From positions 372,001 to 436,000 of the forward strand of contig CAVONB010000015.1 in the NCBI GenBank assembly GCA_963697205.1: DNA of 64,000 nt, read 5' to 3'. This DNA is from CAVONB01 sp963697205 (lineage in GTDB: Bacteria; Pseudomonadota; Alphaproteobacteria; Rhizobiales; Hyphomicrobiaceae). A program made the position numbers and the translations under genes. The notes under the pieces were generated by a model. It searched no databases, had not been told where the DNA came from, and saw nothing but the letters and a program-made list of their open reading frames with translations. Shown one piece after another: positions 1 to 9,229 of the stretch. The first letter of the stretch is position 1, and every line of letters begins with the position of its first letter.

Positions 1-54
1 GCGTCTTTGCTCCGGGAGCGCGTTGCGCGCGGGATGCCGGGACGTGCCGGGTTC

Positions 55-129
<75 letters not shown>

Positions 130-134
130 TTATT

Positions 135-426
135 CGCTCACGGGCCGTGGGCCCTCCGCGGGGGCGGCGCTTGCGCCGGGCCGCCTTGCGGCCTGATCGC
201 CTTCGGCGATGGGCCAGCTCATGCTGGCTTCATTCTCCAGCGTCTTGTCGCGCTCACGGGCCGTGGGCCCTCCGCGGGGGCGGCGCTTGCGCCGGGCCGC
301 CTTGCGGCCTGATCGCCTTCGGCGATGGGCCAGCTCAAGCTGGCTTCATTCTCCAGCGTCTTGTCGCGCTCACGGGCCGCAGGCCCTCCGCGGGGGCGGC
401 GCTTGCGCCGGGCCGCCTTGCGGCCT
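135..426. repeat. 116-bp tandem repeat, about 2.5 copies, rich in hairpins
   Basis: Copies start at 135, 251 and 367, exactly 116 bases apart. The third is cut off near 426 where the sequence diverges. Each copy contains nested inverted repeats: a GCGGCGC/GCGCCG stem, GGCCGCC TT GCGGCC, ATCGCC TT CGGCGAT, and CCAGC TCAT GCTGG. In copy two the last becomes CCAGCT CA AGCTGG, so the stem is kept or lengthened. Open frames run through the array but are repetitive, arginine-rich and unlike any protein I know, so I treat it as non-coding. A related segment lies at 48648-48804. Confidence 0.85.
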
Positions 427-606
427 CGACCGCTTCGCGGTTGGGGGGCAAGGGTGTCGGATAGCGATGTGCGTTCCGCGCCACTGGCGCCACGCACTTT
501 TCTGTCGATTTTTGCGGTTTGCTGCTGGCTCCGATGGCCAGTGCTGGCGCTGCTGCGCTCATGCGCCTTTGAGGCAGGGGGCGCGCGCGTGGTTGGCGCG
601 GGGCGC

Positions 607-1530
607 CTATGTGTGCTCGGGCTTCGTATTTTCCAACCGCGCCGCAATCTCTGCGCAGACGGCGTCTGCATTGGCGAGCACCCAGAAGTGGCCGGTGGCG
701 GGGAGCTCGATGAGCTTGCAGCCGGGGATCATGCGGGCCAGCGCGTGGGCGGCCGGCATCGGCACAATGTGATCGTCGGTGCCGATCCAGAGCGTTGCCG
801 GTGCGGTGATGCGGTCGAGGTCGTCAGCCCAGGGCTCGGCAAAGGCGCGATGATCGGCGGGTGCCTGGGCGCTGCCCTGGCGCAATGCCTCCGCGGTGAT
901 GGCGCGCAGCGCCAGTCGCGCGTTTCGGTCACGCAGCAGTGTGCGGTCGCCCTTGCCGACCGACATGCGAAACAGCCAGGCGGTGAAGGCGGGTGCGGCG
1001 CGGAACAGCAGGCGGAAGCCGCCAGCGCCTGCGGCCTGCACGGCTGGCCAGCGCGGCACCGTCCTGAAGAACCATCGCTGGCTCGCGGCGAGCGTCACGT
1101 CGGGTGGCAGGTCGGCGATTGGGCCGAGCGGGCTGATGAGGGCGAGGACGGTGATGCGCGCGCCGAGGGCTGCGGCCGCGGCAGCGGCGTAGGCGCCGCC
1201 GCCTGAGATCCCCATCAGACCGAAGCGATCCAGGCCAAGGGCGGCAGCAATCGCGCGCAACTCCTCAGCATATCCGGTGACGGTGATCGTGTGGCCCTTC
1301 GGCAGCGGCGCGGACAAGCCGTAACCCGGGCGGTCCGGCGCGATGAGGCAGAGCCCATGGTGGCGGGCGGCGACGTCGGCGACGGCGTACATCAGCCGGC
1401 TCGCGGGTGTGCCGTGGATAGCAAGAATTGGGTGGCCGTTCGGGTCGCCATAGACCGCGTAGCCGACCGTGCGGCCGTCGGGCAGCGTGAGCGTGCGGTC
1501 GTGGTCGTAGACGGCGGGCGTGATGGTCAT
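607..1530 (-). CDS. alpha/beta-fold hydrolase
   Basis: A 307-residue protein of the alpha/beta hydrolase superfamily, probably a cytoplasmic esterase or lipase-like enzyme of unknown substrate. Visible motifs are the oxyanion-side HGTPASR near residue 40, the nucleophile elbow GISGGG near residue 105 with the catalytic serine, an acidic residue in the GTDDHIVP segment near 250 and the catalytic histidine in TGHFW near 280. Length and motif spacing are typical, so the gene looks intact. It is read away from the tRNA/repeat region and is separated from the next minus-strand gene by about 220 bases holding a hairpin, so it is probably transcribed alone. The family is clear; the substrate cannot be predicted. 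Confidence 0.88.
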   Translation of the reverse strand: MTITPAVYDHDRTLTLPDGRTVGYAVYGDPNGHPILAIHGTPASRLMYAVADVAARHHGLCLIAPDRPGYGLSAPLPKGHTITVTGYAEELRAIAAALGLDRFGLMGISGGGAYAAAAAAALGARITVLALISPLGPIADLPPDVTLAASQRWFFRTVPRWPAVQAAGAGGFRLLFRAAPAFTAWLFRMSVGKGDRTLLRDRNARLALRAITAEALRQGSAQAPADHRAFAEPWADDLDRITAPATLWIGTDDHIVPMPAAHALARMIPGCKLIELPATGHFWVLANADAVCAEIAARLENTKPEHT

Positions 1531-1690
1531 GGCGGGATTGAAGCACGGTGGCGGCGTGCCGCAAATGGTAGGGTTGTTGGCACGGGCCCTTATCGCGCGG
1601 GCGGTGCTTGCGGGGTAGCGCTGCCCCTAGGCCAGTCCCAATCCCGGCCCTGGCCTTCCACCTTCGGATCAAGCCCGAAGCCGGAACCAA

Positions 1691-1713
1691 CCCCACCCCG
1701 CGAGGGGGTGGGG
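1691..1713. repeat. GC-rich inverted repeat between genes
   Basis: CCCCACCCC and GGGGTGGGG form a perfect 9-bp stem around a 5-base loop. No T-run follows on either strand, so it is more like a palindromic intergenic repeat of the kind common in alphaproteobacteria than a classic terminator. It lies just past the stop of the fusion gene ending at 1749 and could still stabilise or end that transcript. Confidence 0.5.
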
Positions 1714-1748
1714 ATCGGGCGTGTTCGCCGTCTACGCGGGTGGTTTTG

Positions 1749-3691
1749 TTATGCCGCCTGCGCTGTGGCTGCCTTCTTGGCGAGGATGCCGTAGCGCTCC
1801 TCGGCGGCGCCGAGAACCTGGCTCAGCAGCTCCGAGTAGCGCATGCCCTGGAAGCCGGCCATGAGGTTCAGCTTGCCGTCCCAGCACCAGCCGGGGTTGG
1901 GGTTGACCTCCAGCAGCTTGATCTCGCCGCGGGCGTCGGCGCGGAAATCGAAGCGCGCGTAGTCGCGGCAGCCGAGCCGTTCGAACAGGCGCGCGGAATG
2001 CTCGATCAGCTGCGGCCTGCAGGTGCTCGGCCAGCTGCGCCTCGCGGTACTTGATCTGCGTCCAGTAGGGGCTGTCGGGCTCCCACTTCGATTCGTAGCC
2101 GAGGATCTTCGGCAGGCGTGTCGTCGAGCCGGGAATAGTCGACTTCCAGGAGCGGCAGGGCGCGCAGGCCCTGGTCGGGATTGCCGATGAGGCCGACGGA
2201 GTATTCCGTGCCGGTCAGGAACTCCTGCACCAGCACAGGGCGGCGCGGGAACTGGGCGCGCAGCTTGTCGAGGTAGTCGAGCAGCGCCTTCTCGTTGGTG
2301 ACGACGGCGTCCTTGGTGATGCCCTCGGAGCTGTCGCCGTAGTTCGGCTTCAGGATCGCCGGGAAGACGCCGAGGGCAGCGTCGCGCCCTGGTCGCCGGG
2401 ACGGACGTAGGTCTCCAGCGGCACGGGCACGTCGAGCGTGATGGCGACGGCGCGGACGAGGCCCTTGTCGTAGCAGGCGGCAAGCGCGGGCGGCTGCGGC
2501 GCCGGTGTAGGGCAGGCCGAGCATGTCCAGCATGGCCGGGACGTGCAGCTCCTTGAAGGGGTCGTTGTTGAAGCCCTCGTCGCACAGGTTGAAGCACGAG
2601 GTCGGTCTTCAGGCCGGCCAGGTCGCGCTCGAGAGTGGCGTGGTTGTCGAGGATAGCGGAACTTGTAGTTCGGGAGCTCGGCGAGCGCGTCCTTGAGCTT
2701 CCTGATGGTCTCCATGTCCTCGGGGTTGAACTTGTCCGTCGCGCTTGACCTGGTCGGGCAGGCGCGGGTCGCCCATCAGCACCGTGACGTCGAGCTGTTG
2801 CACCTTGCCGCGCGGCTTGCGGGCCGGCAGCTGCGGCGCATCGGCGGTCAACAGCAGGCGGCGGGCCATCATGCCCAGGTCCTGGTCGCGGTCGGACACT
2901 GCCTCGGCGTTGCCGTGGTGGCGGACGTTGCGGAAGCCGCACTTCTCCAGGAGCCGGGTGATGCTCTCGCGGTGTAGAGCCGCTCGGCGTAGAACTGATC
3001 GGCGATGACGCCCATCTCGTCGTGGACGATGACCTCGCGGCGAGATCAGGCGCTCACGGTCGGCCGACAGCGAACGCTCGCGGCAGACGAAGTGATGCTC
3101 GTCGATCCATTCCCAGGAGCGCCGGTCGAAGTGGTCGGCCATGTAGGCGCCGTCGGTGATGTCGAGCACGAGCTGGCCGGACAGGCGCAGCATCTTGCCG
3201 ACGCTGGCCAGCACCTTCTCGTCGTCCTGCTTGTTGGAGAAGTAGCCGAACGAGTTGCCCATGATGGCGACGCAGTCGAAGCTGATCTCGGGCAGGCGCG
3301 GGTTGCGGGCGTCGCCTTCCTTGAAGACGACGTTCAGCCCTTCGTTCTGGGCGCGCTTCCTGGCCAGGCGGATGAGGTAGCGCGAGCGGTCGACGCCCGT
3401 CACGTTCTTGAAGCCGCGGCGGGCGAGCTCGAGGCAGTGGCGACCCTGGCCGCAGCACAGGTCGAGGATCTGGCTCGTCGGCTGGATGGCGGCGGCGGAG
3501 ACGATGAAATCGACCTCGCGGCGGGTGTTCTCGCTGTTCTCGACGACGTCGCCGTCGGTCTTGACGTAGAGCGCGTTGAACAGCTTGCGCCACCACTCCG
3601 GCGGCAGGTGCGCTTCCAGGTCGGCCACAGGGCCCAGGCTGGAACGCAGGTTGGGACGCTTCGGCCGCTTGGGCTTCGAAGGCATAGCCAT
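1749..3691 (-). pseudogene. SAM-dependent methyltransferase / D-Ala-D-Ala ligase-like ATP-grasp fusion, multiply frameshifted as sequenced
   Basis: Joining the frames gives one protein of about 645 residues. The N-terminal ~260 residues are a class I methyltransferase: SAM-binding motif DLCCGQGRHCLELA near residue 78, VTGVDRS, and CVAIMGNSFGYFS. The rest resembles D-alanine-D-alanine ligase: VFNLCDEGFNND, AMLDMLGLPYTG, ILKPNYGDSSEGI, LVQEFLTGTEYSVG and the metal-binding end EVNPNPGW. The two domains are joined in one uninterrupted frame around 2970-2740, so the fusion is real. I find about nine single-base indels, near 3040, 2971, 2737, 2653, 2594, 2500, 2380, 2115 and 2013, mostly extra bases. 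Between them the protein is well conserved with no internal stops, which favours sequence error over old decay. Type 'pseudogene' only records the broken frame. Substrate unknown; ligation of two amino acids or small acids plus methylation is the likely chemistry. Confidence 0.75.
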
Positions 3692-3982
3692 GATGGACGA
3701 GATGTCTCCATGTGCCGTCGCTGGTCGGCGACGGGAGGCGAGGGATCGTTAGGGCGCCTCGGCTCCGGCTTATCCGCCGGTCCCTGTGAACGAGACCCCG
3801 ATGGTCTCAGCGCGGTGAGAAATACGCCGCTGCAACACGAATTCAAGTGGCAAGCCAGGGGTTCCCCTTAGATTTGATAAGTTGTGGACGGAGATTGCGG
3901 GCGCGTGAGCGCGGCACGGGCCGGTACGTCGCGCACCGTGCTGCAAATCCTGGTGCGAACCGTGGTGCGAAGGGCAGTGTGC

Positions 3983-5278
3983 TCAGCCGGCGCGCCGCAG
4001 CGTGGCGATGAAAAAACCGTCGGTGGCGTGGGAGGCCGGCGTCAGCAGGAGGCCGTCGTCGCGGCTGTCGGCGGAGCCTGGCGGCGGGTCGGTCGCCAGC
4101 TTCGCCTGCCAGACGGCGCGCCACGGCTCGATCGCGAAGTCGGACGTTTCGGCACAAAGGCGCGTGACCTGGTCGATGTTCTCGGCGGCGAGCAGCGAGC
4201 AGGTGACGTAGACGAGGCGGCCGCCGGGCTTGACGAAGCCGGCGGCGATCTGCAGCAACGCTTCCTGCTCGGCCTGGCGATCGGCGAGGTTCTGCGGCTT
4301 CAAGCGCCACTTCGCTTCGGGGCGGCGGCGCCAGACGCCCGTACCGGTGCACGGCGCGTCGACGAGGACGAGATCGAAGCGCGCACCGAGCGCGTCGCGG
4401 GCCGCCGTATCGCCGGCGCGCAGCACCTGGACGTTGCTCACGCCGGCCCGCTTGATGCGGTCGAAGATCGGCTTCAGGCGCAGGCGGTCCTGGTCGTAGG
4501 CGTAGATCTGGCCGGTGTTCTGCATGCCGGCCGCCAGGGCCAGCGTCTTGCCGCCGGCGCCGGCGCATAGGTCGAGGACCTGCTCGCGCGGGGTGGCGCC
4601 GGCCATCAGGGCGGCCAGCTGGCTGCCTTCGTCCTGGACCTCGAACCAGCCGGCCTGGAAGGCGGCCTCGGCCTGGAGATTGGGGATGCGCTGGGCACCC
4701 GCGGGGGCGGGGATGCGCACGCCGTTCGAAGCGTACCGGGTCGGTGTGGCCTGATAGTCGCGCAGGGCCTTCAGCACTTTCTCGTGGGTCGACTTGAGTG
4801 CATTGACGCGCAGGTCCGTCGGCGCGCGCTCGGCGAGCTTGCGGCCTTCCTCGACGGCGCGGTCGCCGAACTGGGCGTGGAAGGCGGACCAGAGCCACTC
4901 GGGGACGTCGGCGCGGACGTGGTCGGGGGCGTCATCCAGCGGGCGCGTGAGGCCCGCGGTCTCTGTTTCGGTCAACGGCTCGGGGGCGTGGCGGGCGCCG
5001 TCGCAGGCGGCAATGACGGCCTCGTGCGACATGGCCAAAGCGGCGGACGCAGCGCCGATGGCGAGCGCACGCGGAGTGTCGGCCTCCATCGCCCAGGCGA
5101 TCGAGGATCGCCGGCGCAGCGCGTCGTAGACGAGGCCGCCGATGGCGTTGCGGTCGCCGGAGCCGGCAAAACGGTTCGCCTTTCCCCAGTCGGCCAGCGC
5201 CATGGCGGCCGGGCGGTGGCGTTCGAGAATTTCCGTCAAAACCTCTGAGGCAGCGAGAATGCGGGCGCCTGGGCGCAT
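3983..5278 (-). CDS. RsmB-family RNA (cytosine-C5) methyltransferase
   Basis: A 431-residue enzyme expected to methylate C5 of a cytosine in rRNA or tRNA using SAM. It shows an N-terminal helical NusB-like region (about 1-130), then the Rossmann methyltransferase core: SAM motif DLCAGAGGKTLALAA near residue 232, YAYDQDRLRLK, motif IV DAPCTGTGVWRR near 305 with one conserved cysteine, and motif VI VTCSLLAAEN near 361 with the second. Both cysteines needed by this family are present. It is followed downstream on the same strand by the fusion gene and preceded by the MAPEG gene at 5298; together with guaB this resembles an arrangement I know from Rhizobiales genomes. The reading frame is intact, unlike its neighbours on both sides. 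Confidence 0.92.
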   Translation of the reverse strand: MRPGARILAASEVLTEILERHRPAAMALADWGKANRFAGSGDRNAIGGLVYDALRRRSSIAWAMEADTPRALAIGAASAALAMSHEAVIAACDGARHAPEPLTETETAGLTRPLDDAPDHVRADVPEWLWSAFHAQFGDRAVEEGRKLAERAPTDLRVNALKSTHEKVLKALRDYQATPTRYASNGVRIPAPAGAQRIPNLQAEAAFQAGWFEVQDEGSQLAALMAGATPREQVLDLCAGAGGKTLALAAGMQNTGQIYAYDQDRLRLKPIFDRIKRAGVSNVQVLRAGDTAARDALGARFDLVLVDAPCTGTGVWRRRPEAKWRLKPQNLADRQAEQEALLQIAAGFVKPGGRLVYVTCSLLAAENIDQVTRLCAETSDFAIEPWRAVWQAKLATDPPPGSADSRDDGLLLTPASHATDGFFIATLRRAG

Positions 5279-5297
5279 GGTGAAGCAACCTTCCGGG

Positions 5298-5786
5298 TCA
5301 GAAGCCAGCTGCGGCGATGCGCCAGACGAGCAGGCCCCACATGGCGATCAGGACGAGGAGGCCGACGGCGAAGGCGCGAAAGCGCCAAAGCACGACGTTG
5401 GGGCCGATATGGATCGCGGCGTGGACGATGCGGGCGAGGACGAATGCGACCGCAAGCGCCAGGAACGCAGTATCGATCATCCGCGCCGTCAGCGCGAAGC
5501 CGCAGGCGACATAGAAGAGCACCGGCAGCTCGAACTGGCTCTTGTAGCTCGCCGACACCTTGCGCGCAAAGTCGTTCCAGTCGCGGTCGCCTGCGATCGC
5601 GACGTCCTGCAGCTTCTGGCTTCGCTCGCGCATCGAACGGGCGCGGGCGATGGGCAGGATGCCGAGGATGATCAGCGTCAGGACGACCTGCGCGACCACC
5701 GGCAGCAGGATCAAGTTCTGGGCGATGCGCAAGGGCGGCGGGCTCCCTGTTGGTGGGGCAGTTGAATGGCACGGTCGGGCGGTCAT
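5298..5786 (-). CDS. MAPEG-family integral membrane protein
   Basis: A 162-residue protein with about four hydrophobic segments (LILLPVVAQVVLTLIILGIL near residue 30, a pair around 75-110, and a C-terminal VGLLVLIAMWGLLVW). The polar linker includes FELPVLFYVACG, a signature seen in bacterial MAPEG-like proteins (family of microsomal glutathione transferases and leukotriene synthases). No specific catalytic role can be assigned to bacterial members like this one. It starts just upstream of the RsmB-type gene (20 bases apart, same strand), so the two are probably cotranscribed. The start at 5786 is the only good methionine before the first membrane segment. Confidence 0.85.
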   Translation of the reverse strand: MTARPCHSTAPPTGSPPPLRIAQNLILLPVVAQVVLTLIILGILPIARARSMRERSQKLQDVAIAGDRDWNDFARKVSASYKSQFELPVLFYVACGFALTARMIDTAFLALAVAFVLARIVHAAIHIGPNVVLWRFRAFAVGLLVLIAMWGLLVWRIAAAGF

Positions 5787-6009
5787 GACCAGACCATCGG
5801 CTGCGAAGGCTCGGGGGGGCAGGGGGCAGTGAACCCGCGCGCGAGCTGTCGCTACGGCGACGCGTGTGGGCCGAGGTCGCGGGCACCATCGGCTCCACGA
5901 TGGTGGTCTACCTCGCGCAGAGCCTCAGGGCGCCAGCAGCCGCGGGGCGCTCCTAAGCGGCGGGTGGGGTTGGCCATCGCCGGCAGCGGCGATGTGCCGA
6001 CCGCGGGGA

Positions 6010-7526
6010 TCAGCCGCCGCCGGGATAATTCGGGCTCTCGCGCGTGATGGCGACGCCGTGGGTGTGGCTTTCGCGCATGGCGGCGGGGGAGATGCGCACG
6101 AAGCGCGCCTTCTCGCGCAGCTCGGGCAGCGTCTTGGCGCCGACGTACCCCATGCCGGCGCGCAGGCCGCCGACGAGTTGGTGCAGGACGTTGTCGACGG
6201 GCCCCTTGTAGGGCACCTGGCCCTCGATGCCCTCGGGCACCAGCTTGAGGGTGTCGCGGACCTCCGCCTGGAAGTAGCGGTCGGCGGAGCCGCGCGCCAT
6301 GGCGCCGACGGACCCCATGCCGCGGTAGGCCTTATAGGTGCGGCCCTGGTAGAGATAGGTCTCGCCCGGTGCCTCGTCGGTGCCGGCGAGGAGCGAGCCG
6401 ACCATGACGATGTCGGCGCCGGCGGCGAGCGCCTTGGCGACGTCGCCGGAAAAGCGGATGCCGCCGTCGGCGATGATCGGGATGCCGTGTTTGCGTGCGG
6501 CCGACGCGCATTCCATGATCGCGGTCAGCTGGGGCACGCCGACGCCGGCGACGATGCGCGTGGTGCAGATCGAGCCCGGTCCGATGCCGACCTTGACGGC
6601 GTCGGCGCCGGCATCGATCAGGGCGGCCGTTGCCGCGGCGGTCGCGACGTTGCCGGCGATCACCTGCACGCTGTTGGACTGTTTCTTGATGCGCCTGACC
6701 GCCTCGATGACCTTGGCGGAATGACCGTGGGCGGTGTCGACGACGATCAGGTCGCAGCCGGCGTCGATCAGCATCTCGGTGCGGGCATGGCCGTCCTCGC
6801 CGACCGTGGTGGCGGCGGCGACGCGCAGGCGACCGTCGACGTCCTTGCAGGCGTTGGGATGCTTCTGGGCCTTCTCGATGTCCTTGACGGTGATGAGGCC
6901 GATGCAACGGTAGTCGTCGTCGACGACGAGCAGCTTTTCGATGCGGTTCTGATGCAGCAGGCGCTTGGCCTCCTCCCGGTCGCACCGTCCGCTTGACCGT
7001 GACCAGCTTGTCCTTGGTCATCAGTTCGGAGACCGGTTGATCCTGGTGGGTGGCAAAGCGCACGTCGCGGTTGGTCAGGATGCCGACGAGCTTGCCCTTC
7101 GCGCCATTGGGCGCTTCTGCGACCACGGGAATGCCGGAGATGGCGTGATCGGCCATCAGCTTGAGTGCTTCGGCAGAGCTTGGCGGTCGGGAGCGATGGT
7201 GACCGGGTTCAAGACGATGCCCGATTCGTACTTCTTGACCAGCGGCGACCTGCTTGGCCTGCTCCTCGGGCTCCAGATTGCGGTGAATGACGCCGATGCC
7301 GCCGGCCTGGGCCATGGCGATGGCGAGGCGGGCCTCGGTCACCGTGTCCATGGCGGACGACAGGATCGGGATGTTGACCGCGATGCGTCTTGGTTACCCG
7401 GGTCGCGACATCGACGCCGGACGGCATGACGTCGGAGGCGCCGGGCACCAAGAGGACGTCGTCGAACGTCAGTCCGAGGACCATTTCGGGGGCACCGGGT
7501 TCGACGCCCCGAGGGCCTGCTGCCAT
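6010..7526 (-). pseudogene. guaB: inosine-5'-monophosphate dehydrogenase, frameshifted as sequenced
   Basis: IMP dehydrogenase converts IMP to XMP with NAD, the committed step of GMP synthesis. The start at 7526 is set by AGGAGA nine bases upstream and leads into LTFDDVLLVPGASDVMPSGVD. Later segments are SSAMDTVTEARLAIAMAQAG, two CBS-type stretches (ADHAISGIPVV; RIEKLLVVDDDYR), DTAHGHSAKVIEAVR, the catalytic cysteine loop GPGSICTTRIVAGVG, IIADGGIRFSGDVAKALAAG and the end at 6010. These lie in three frames: I place breaks near 7390, 7245, 7180 and 6985. After 6980 the frame is clean to the stop. Because guaB is normally essential without guanine, sequencing or assembly error is the simplest reading. 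'Pseudogene' only records the interrupted frame. Confidence 0.88.
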
Positions 7527-7744
7527 GACCGGTCTCCTAGGTTGACGTCTCCAGGCGGGACCAGGGCCGCCGGGGCGAACGATTTGCGAACGCCTATACC
7601 ACCAGCCGGGGCCCCGAGAAAGCGCCGCGGCGCAACGCCCCCCAGCGGCTTCCGCGATTGACGGGACGGATGGCATGGGTCAACGATGCGGGCACCATCA
7701 ACAACGAAGCTCGAATCGGAGCCCCCGGGGCGGAGACCTTGCGC

Positions 7745-8956
7745 ATGAAGATTCTCGAATCGAAAAATATGAAGCTGCTGAGCCAGGACAACCTCCTGGG
7801 CTACGGCGGCATGGGCGAGGGTATCTCGCTGCAGAAGACCAAGGACGGTCGCCGCGTACTGTGGATGGCGCACGAGAGTGCGCCGAAGAACTTCACCGCC
7901 GTCGACGTCACGGATCCGAGGAAGCCCAAGGTCATCGTCCAGACCGATCTGCCGCACAACAAGGTGCGCTCCAACTCGCTGGAGACGGTGGGCGACCTGA
8001 TGTGCGTCGCCTACCAGACGGTCAGCGTCGGGCTGGAGCCGGCCGGGTTCGAGATGTTCGACATCTCCGTGCCGGAAAACCCGAAGGTGATCGGACGCTA
8101 CGACGCGTCGGGTCCGCATTCGCGCGGCATCCACCAGGTGTGGTTTGTGGACGGCGAGTACGTGCACTGCGCCAGCGGTCATCGCGACTTCGAGCCGACG
8201 CATCCGCAGGACGACCAACCCTACCGCATCATCGACGTCAAGGATCCGACCAAGCCGCGCGACGTCGGCTTGTGGTGGCAGCCAGGCACGCGCAAGGGCG
8301 ATTCTGCGCCGCCGCCGAAGCGGCTGCCAATGGATTCGGGTTATCGCGCGCACAACACGAACGTGTTCCCGCAGCGCAAGGACCGTGCCTACATCGGCAA
8401 CATCGATGGCGGTGCGTGGATCCTCGATATCTCGGACATGTCGAACCCGAAGCCGATCTCGCACTGGAACCCACATCCTCCGTATCCGGGCATGACGCAC
8501 ACCGCGCTGCCGCTGTTCAGCCGCGACCTGCTGGTCGTGACCGAGGAGTGCACGAAGGAGGACTGCTCGGACTGGCCGAAGCTGACGTGGATCGTCGACA
8601 TGCGCGACGAGAAGAACCTGATCCCGATCTCCACGCTGCCGCTGCCGCCGATGGAGGATTTCAAGCCGCGCGGCGGGCGCTATGGCTCGCACAACGTGCA
8701 CGAGAACAAGCCGGGCGATCTGTCGTTCCTGTCGGACAACCTGATCTTCGGGACGTTCTTCTCCGGCGGCCTGCGCGTGTTCGATCTTGCGAACCCGCTG
8801 CAGCCGAAGGAAGTCGGCTCGTTCGTGCCGGAGGCGCCGCAGGGCAGCCGCGTCGGCTCGATCCAGTTCAACGACGTGCACGTGGACGAGAAGGGCATCG
8901 TCTACACAATGGATCGCATGGCCGGCGGCCTCTACATCCTGGAGATGGAGATCTGA
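7745..8956 (+). CDS. LVIVD-repeat beta-propeller-like protein
   Basis: About 403 residues built of repeats that each carry a hydrophobic strand followed by a D-[IV]-[TS]-x-P motif: AVDVTDPRKPKVI, FDISVPENPKVIG, IIDVKDPTKPRDVG, ILDISDMSNPKPIS and FDLANPLQPKEVG. This is the LVIVD pattern of predicted beta-propeller proteins, often extracytoplasmic, with no established enzymatic role. No clear signal peptide is visible. I prefer ATG 7745, preceded by CGGAGA at good spacing. In-frame alternatives are ATG 7670 and TTG 7658, which would add 25-29 polar residues. It is divergent from guaB. A long open frame on the opposite strand here is a composition artefact. A perfect palindrome at 9006-9043 follows the stop. 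Confidence 0.82.
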   Translation: MKILESKNMKLLSQDNLLGYGGMGEGISLQKTKDGRRVLWMAHESAPKNFTAVDVTDPRKPKVIVQTDLPHNKVRSNSLETVGDLMCVAYQTVSVGLEPAGFEMFDISVPENPKVIGRYDASGPHSRGIHQVWFVDGEYVHCASGHRDFEPTHPQDDQPYRIIDVKDPTKPRDVGLWWQPGTRKGDSAPPPKRLPMDSGYRAHNTNVFPQRKDRAYIGNIDGGAWILDISDMSNPKPISHWNPHPPYPGMTHTALPLFSRDLLVVTEECTKEDCSDWPKLTWIVDMRDEKNLIPISTLPLPPMEDFKPRGGRYGSHNVHENKPGDLSFLSDNLIFGTFFSGGLRVFDLANPLQPKEVGSFVPEAPQGSRVGSIQFNDVHVDEKGIVYTMDRMAGGLYILEMEI

Positions 8957-9005
8957 AGCCAGCGTTCGCGATCCAGCAGGATCGTTTTTGCTGACAGCTG
9001 ATGGC

Positions 9006-9043
9006 AATGAGAAAGGGGACCCAATTGGGTCCCCTTTCTCATT
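9006..9043. terminator. 38-bp perfect palindrome, probable terminator of the LVIVD gene
   Basis: The two 19-base halves are exact reverse complements, centred on AATT, with GGGGACCC/GGGTCCCC in the middle and AATGAG/CTCATT at the ends. On the plus strand the descending arm ends in CCTTTCTCATTT. It lies 50 bases after the LVIVD stop. Perfect symmetry is unusual for a terminator, so a mobile palindromic repeat remains possible. Confidence 0.6.
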
Positions 9044-9229
9044 TGGGGTGCCGCTTCAGGCGTCGCGCGGGTGGTGCCTGGACCGGCGATTTTCGTGAAC
9101 GGTACGTGACCGGCGCATTCAGGCCGAATTCAAGGCGGGCGGCCTAGCTTGGCGACAGCAGGGCGGACATTGACCGCCCGAGAAACCGACTTGTCGTTCA
9201 GCGTAACCGGAGCACCAAGGATCGAACTC

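Noticed and set aside
135..426. CRISPR array
   Set aside because: Units are 116 bases, contiguous and without unique spacers; no cas genes.
7469..9007. 512-residue open frame opposite the LVIVD gene
   Set aside because: It is the complement of a well-conserved gene; the product is rich in H, R and L with no family.
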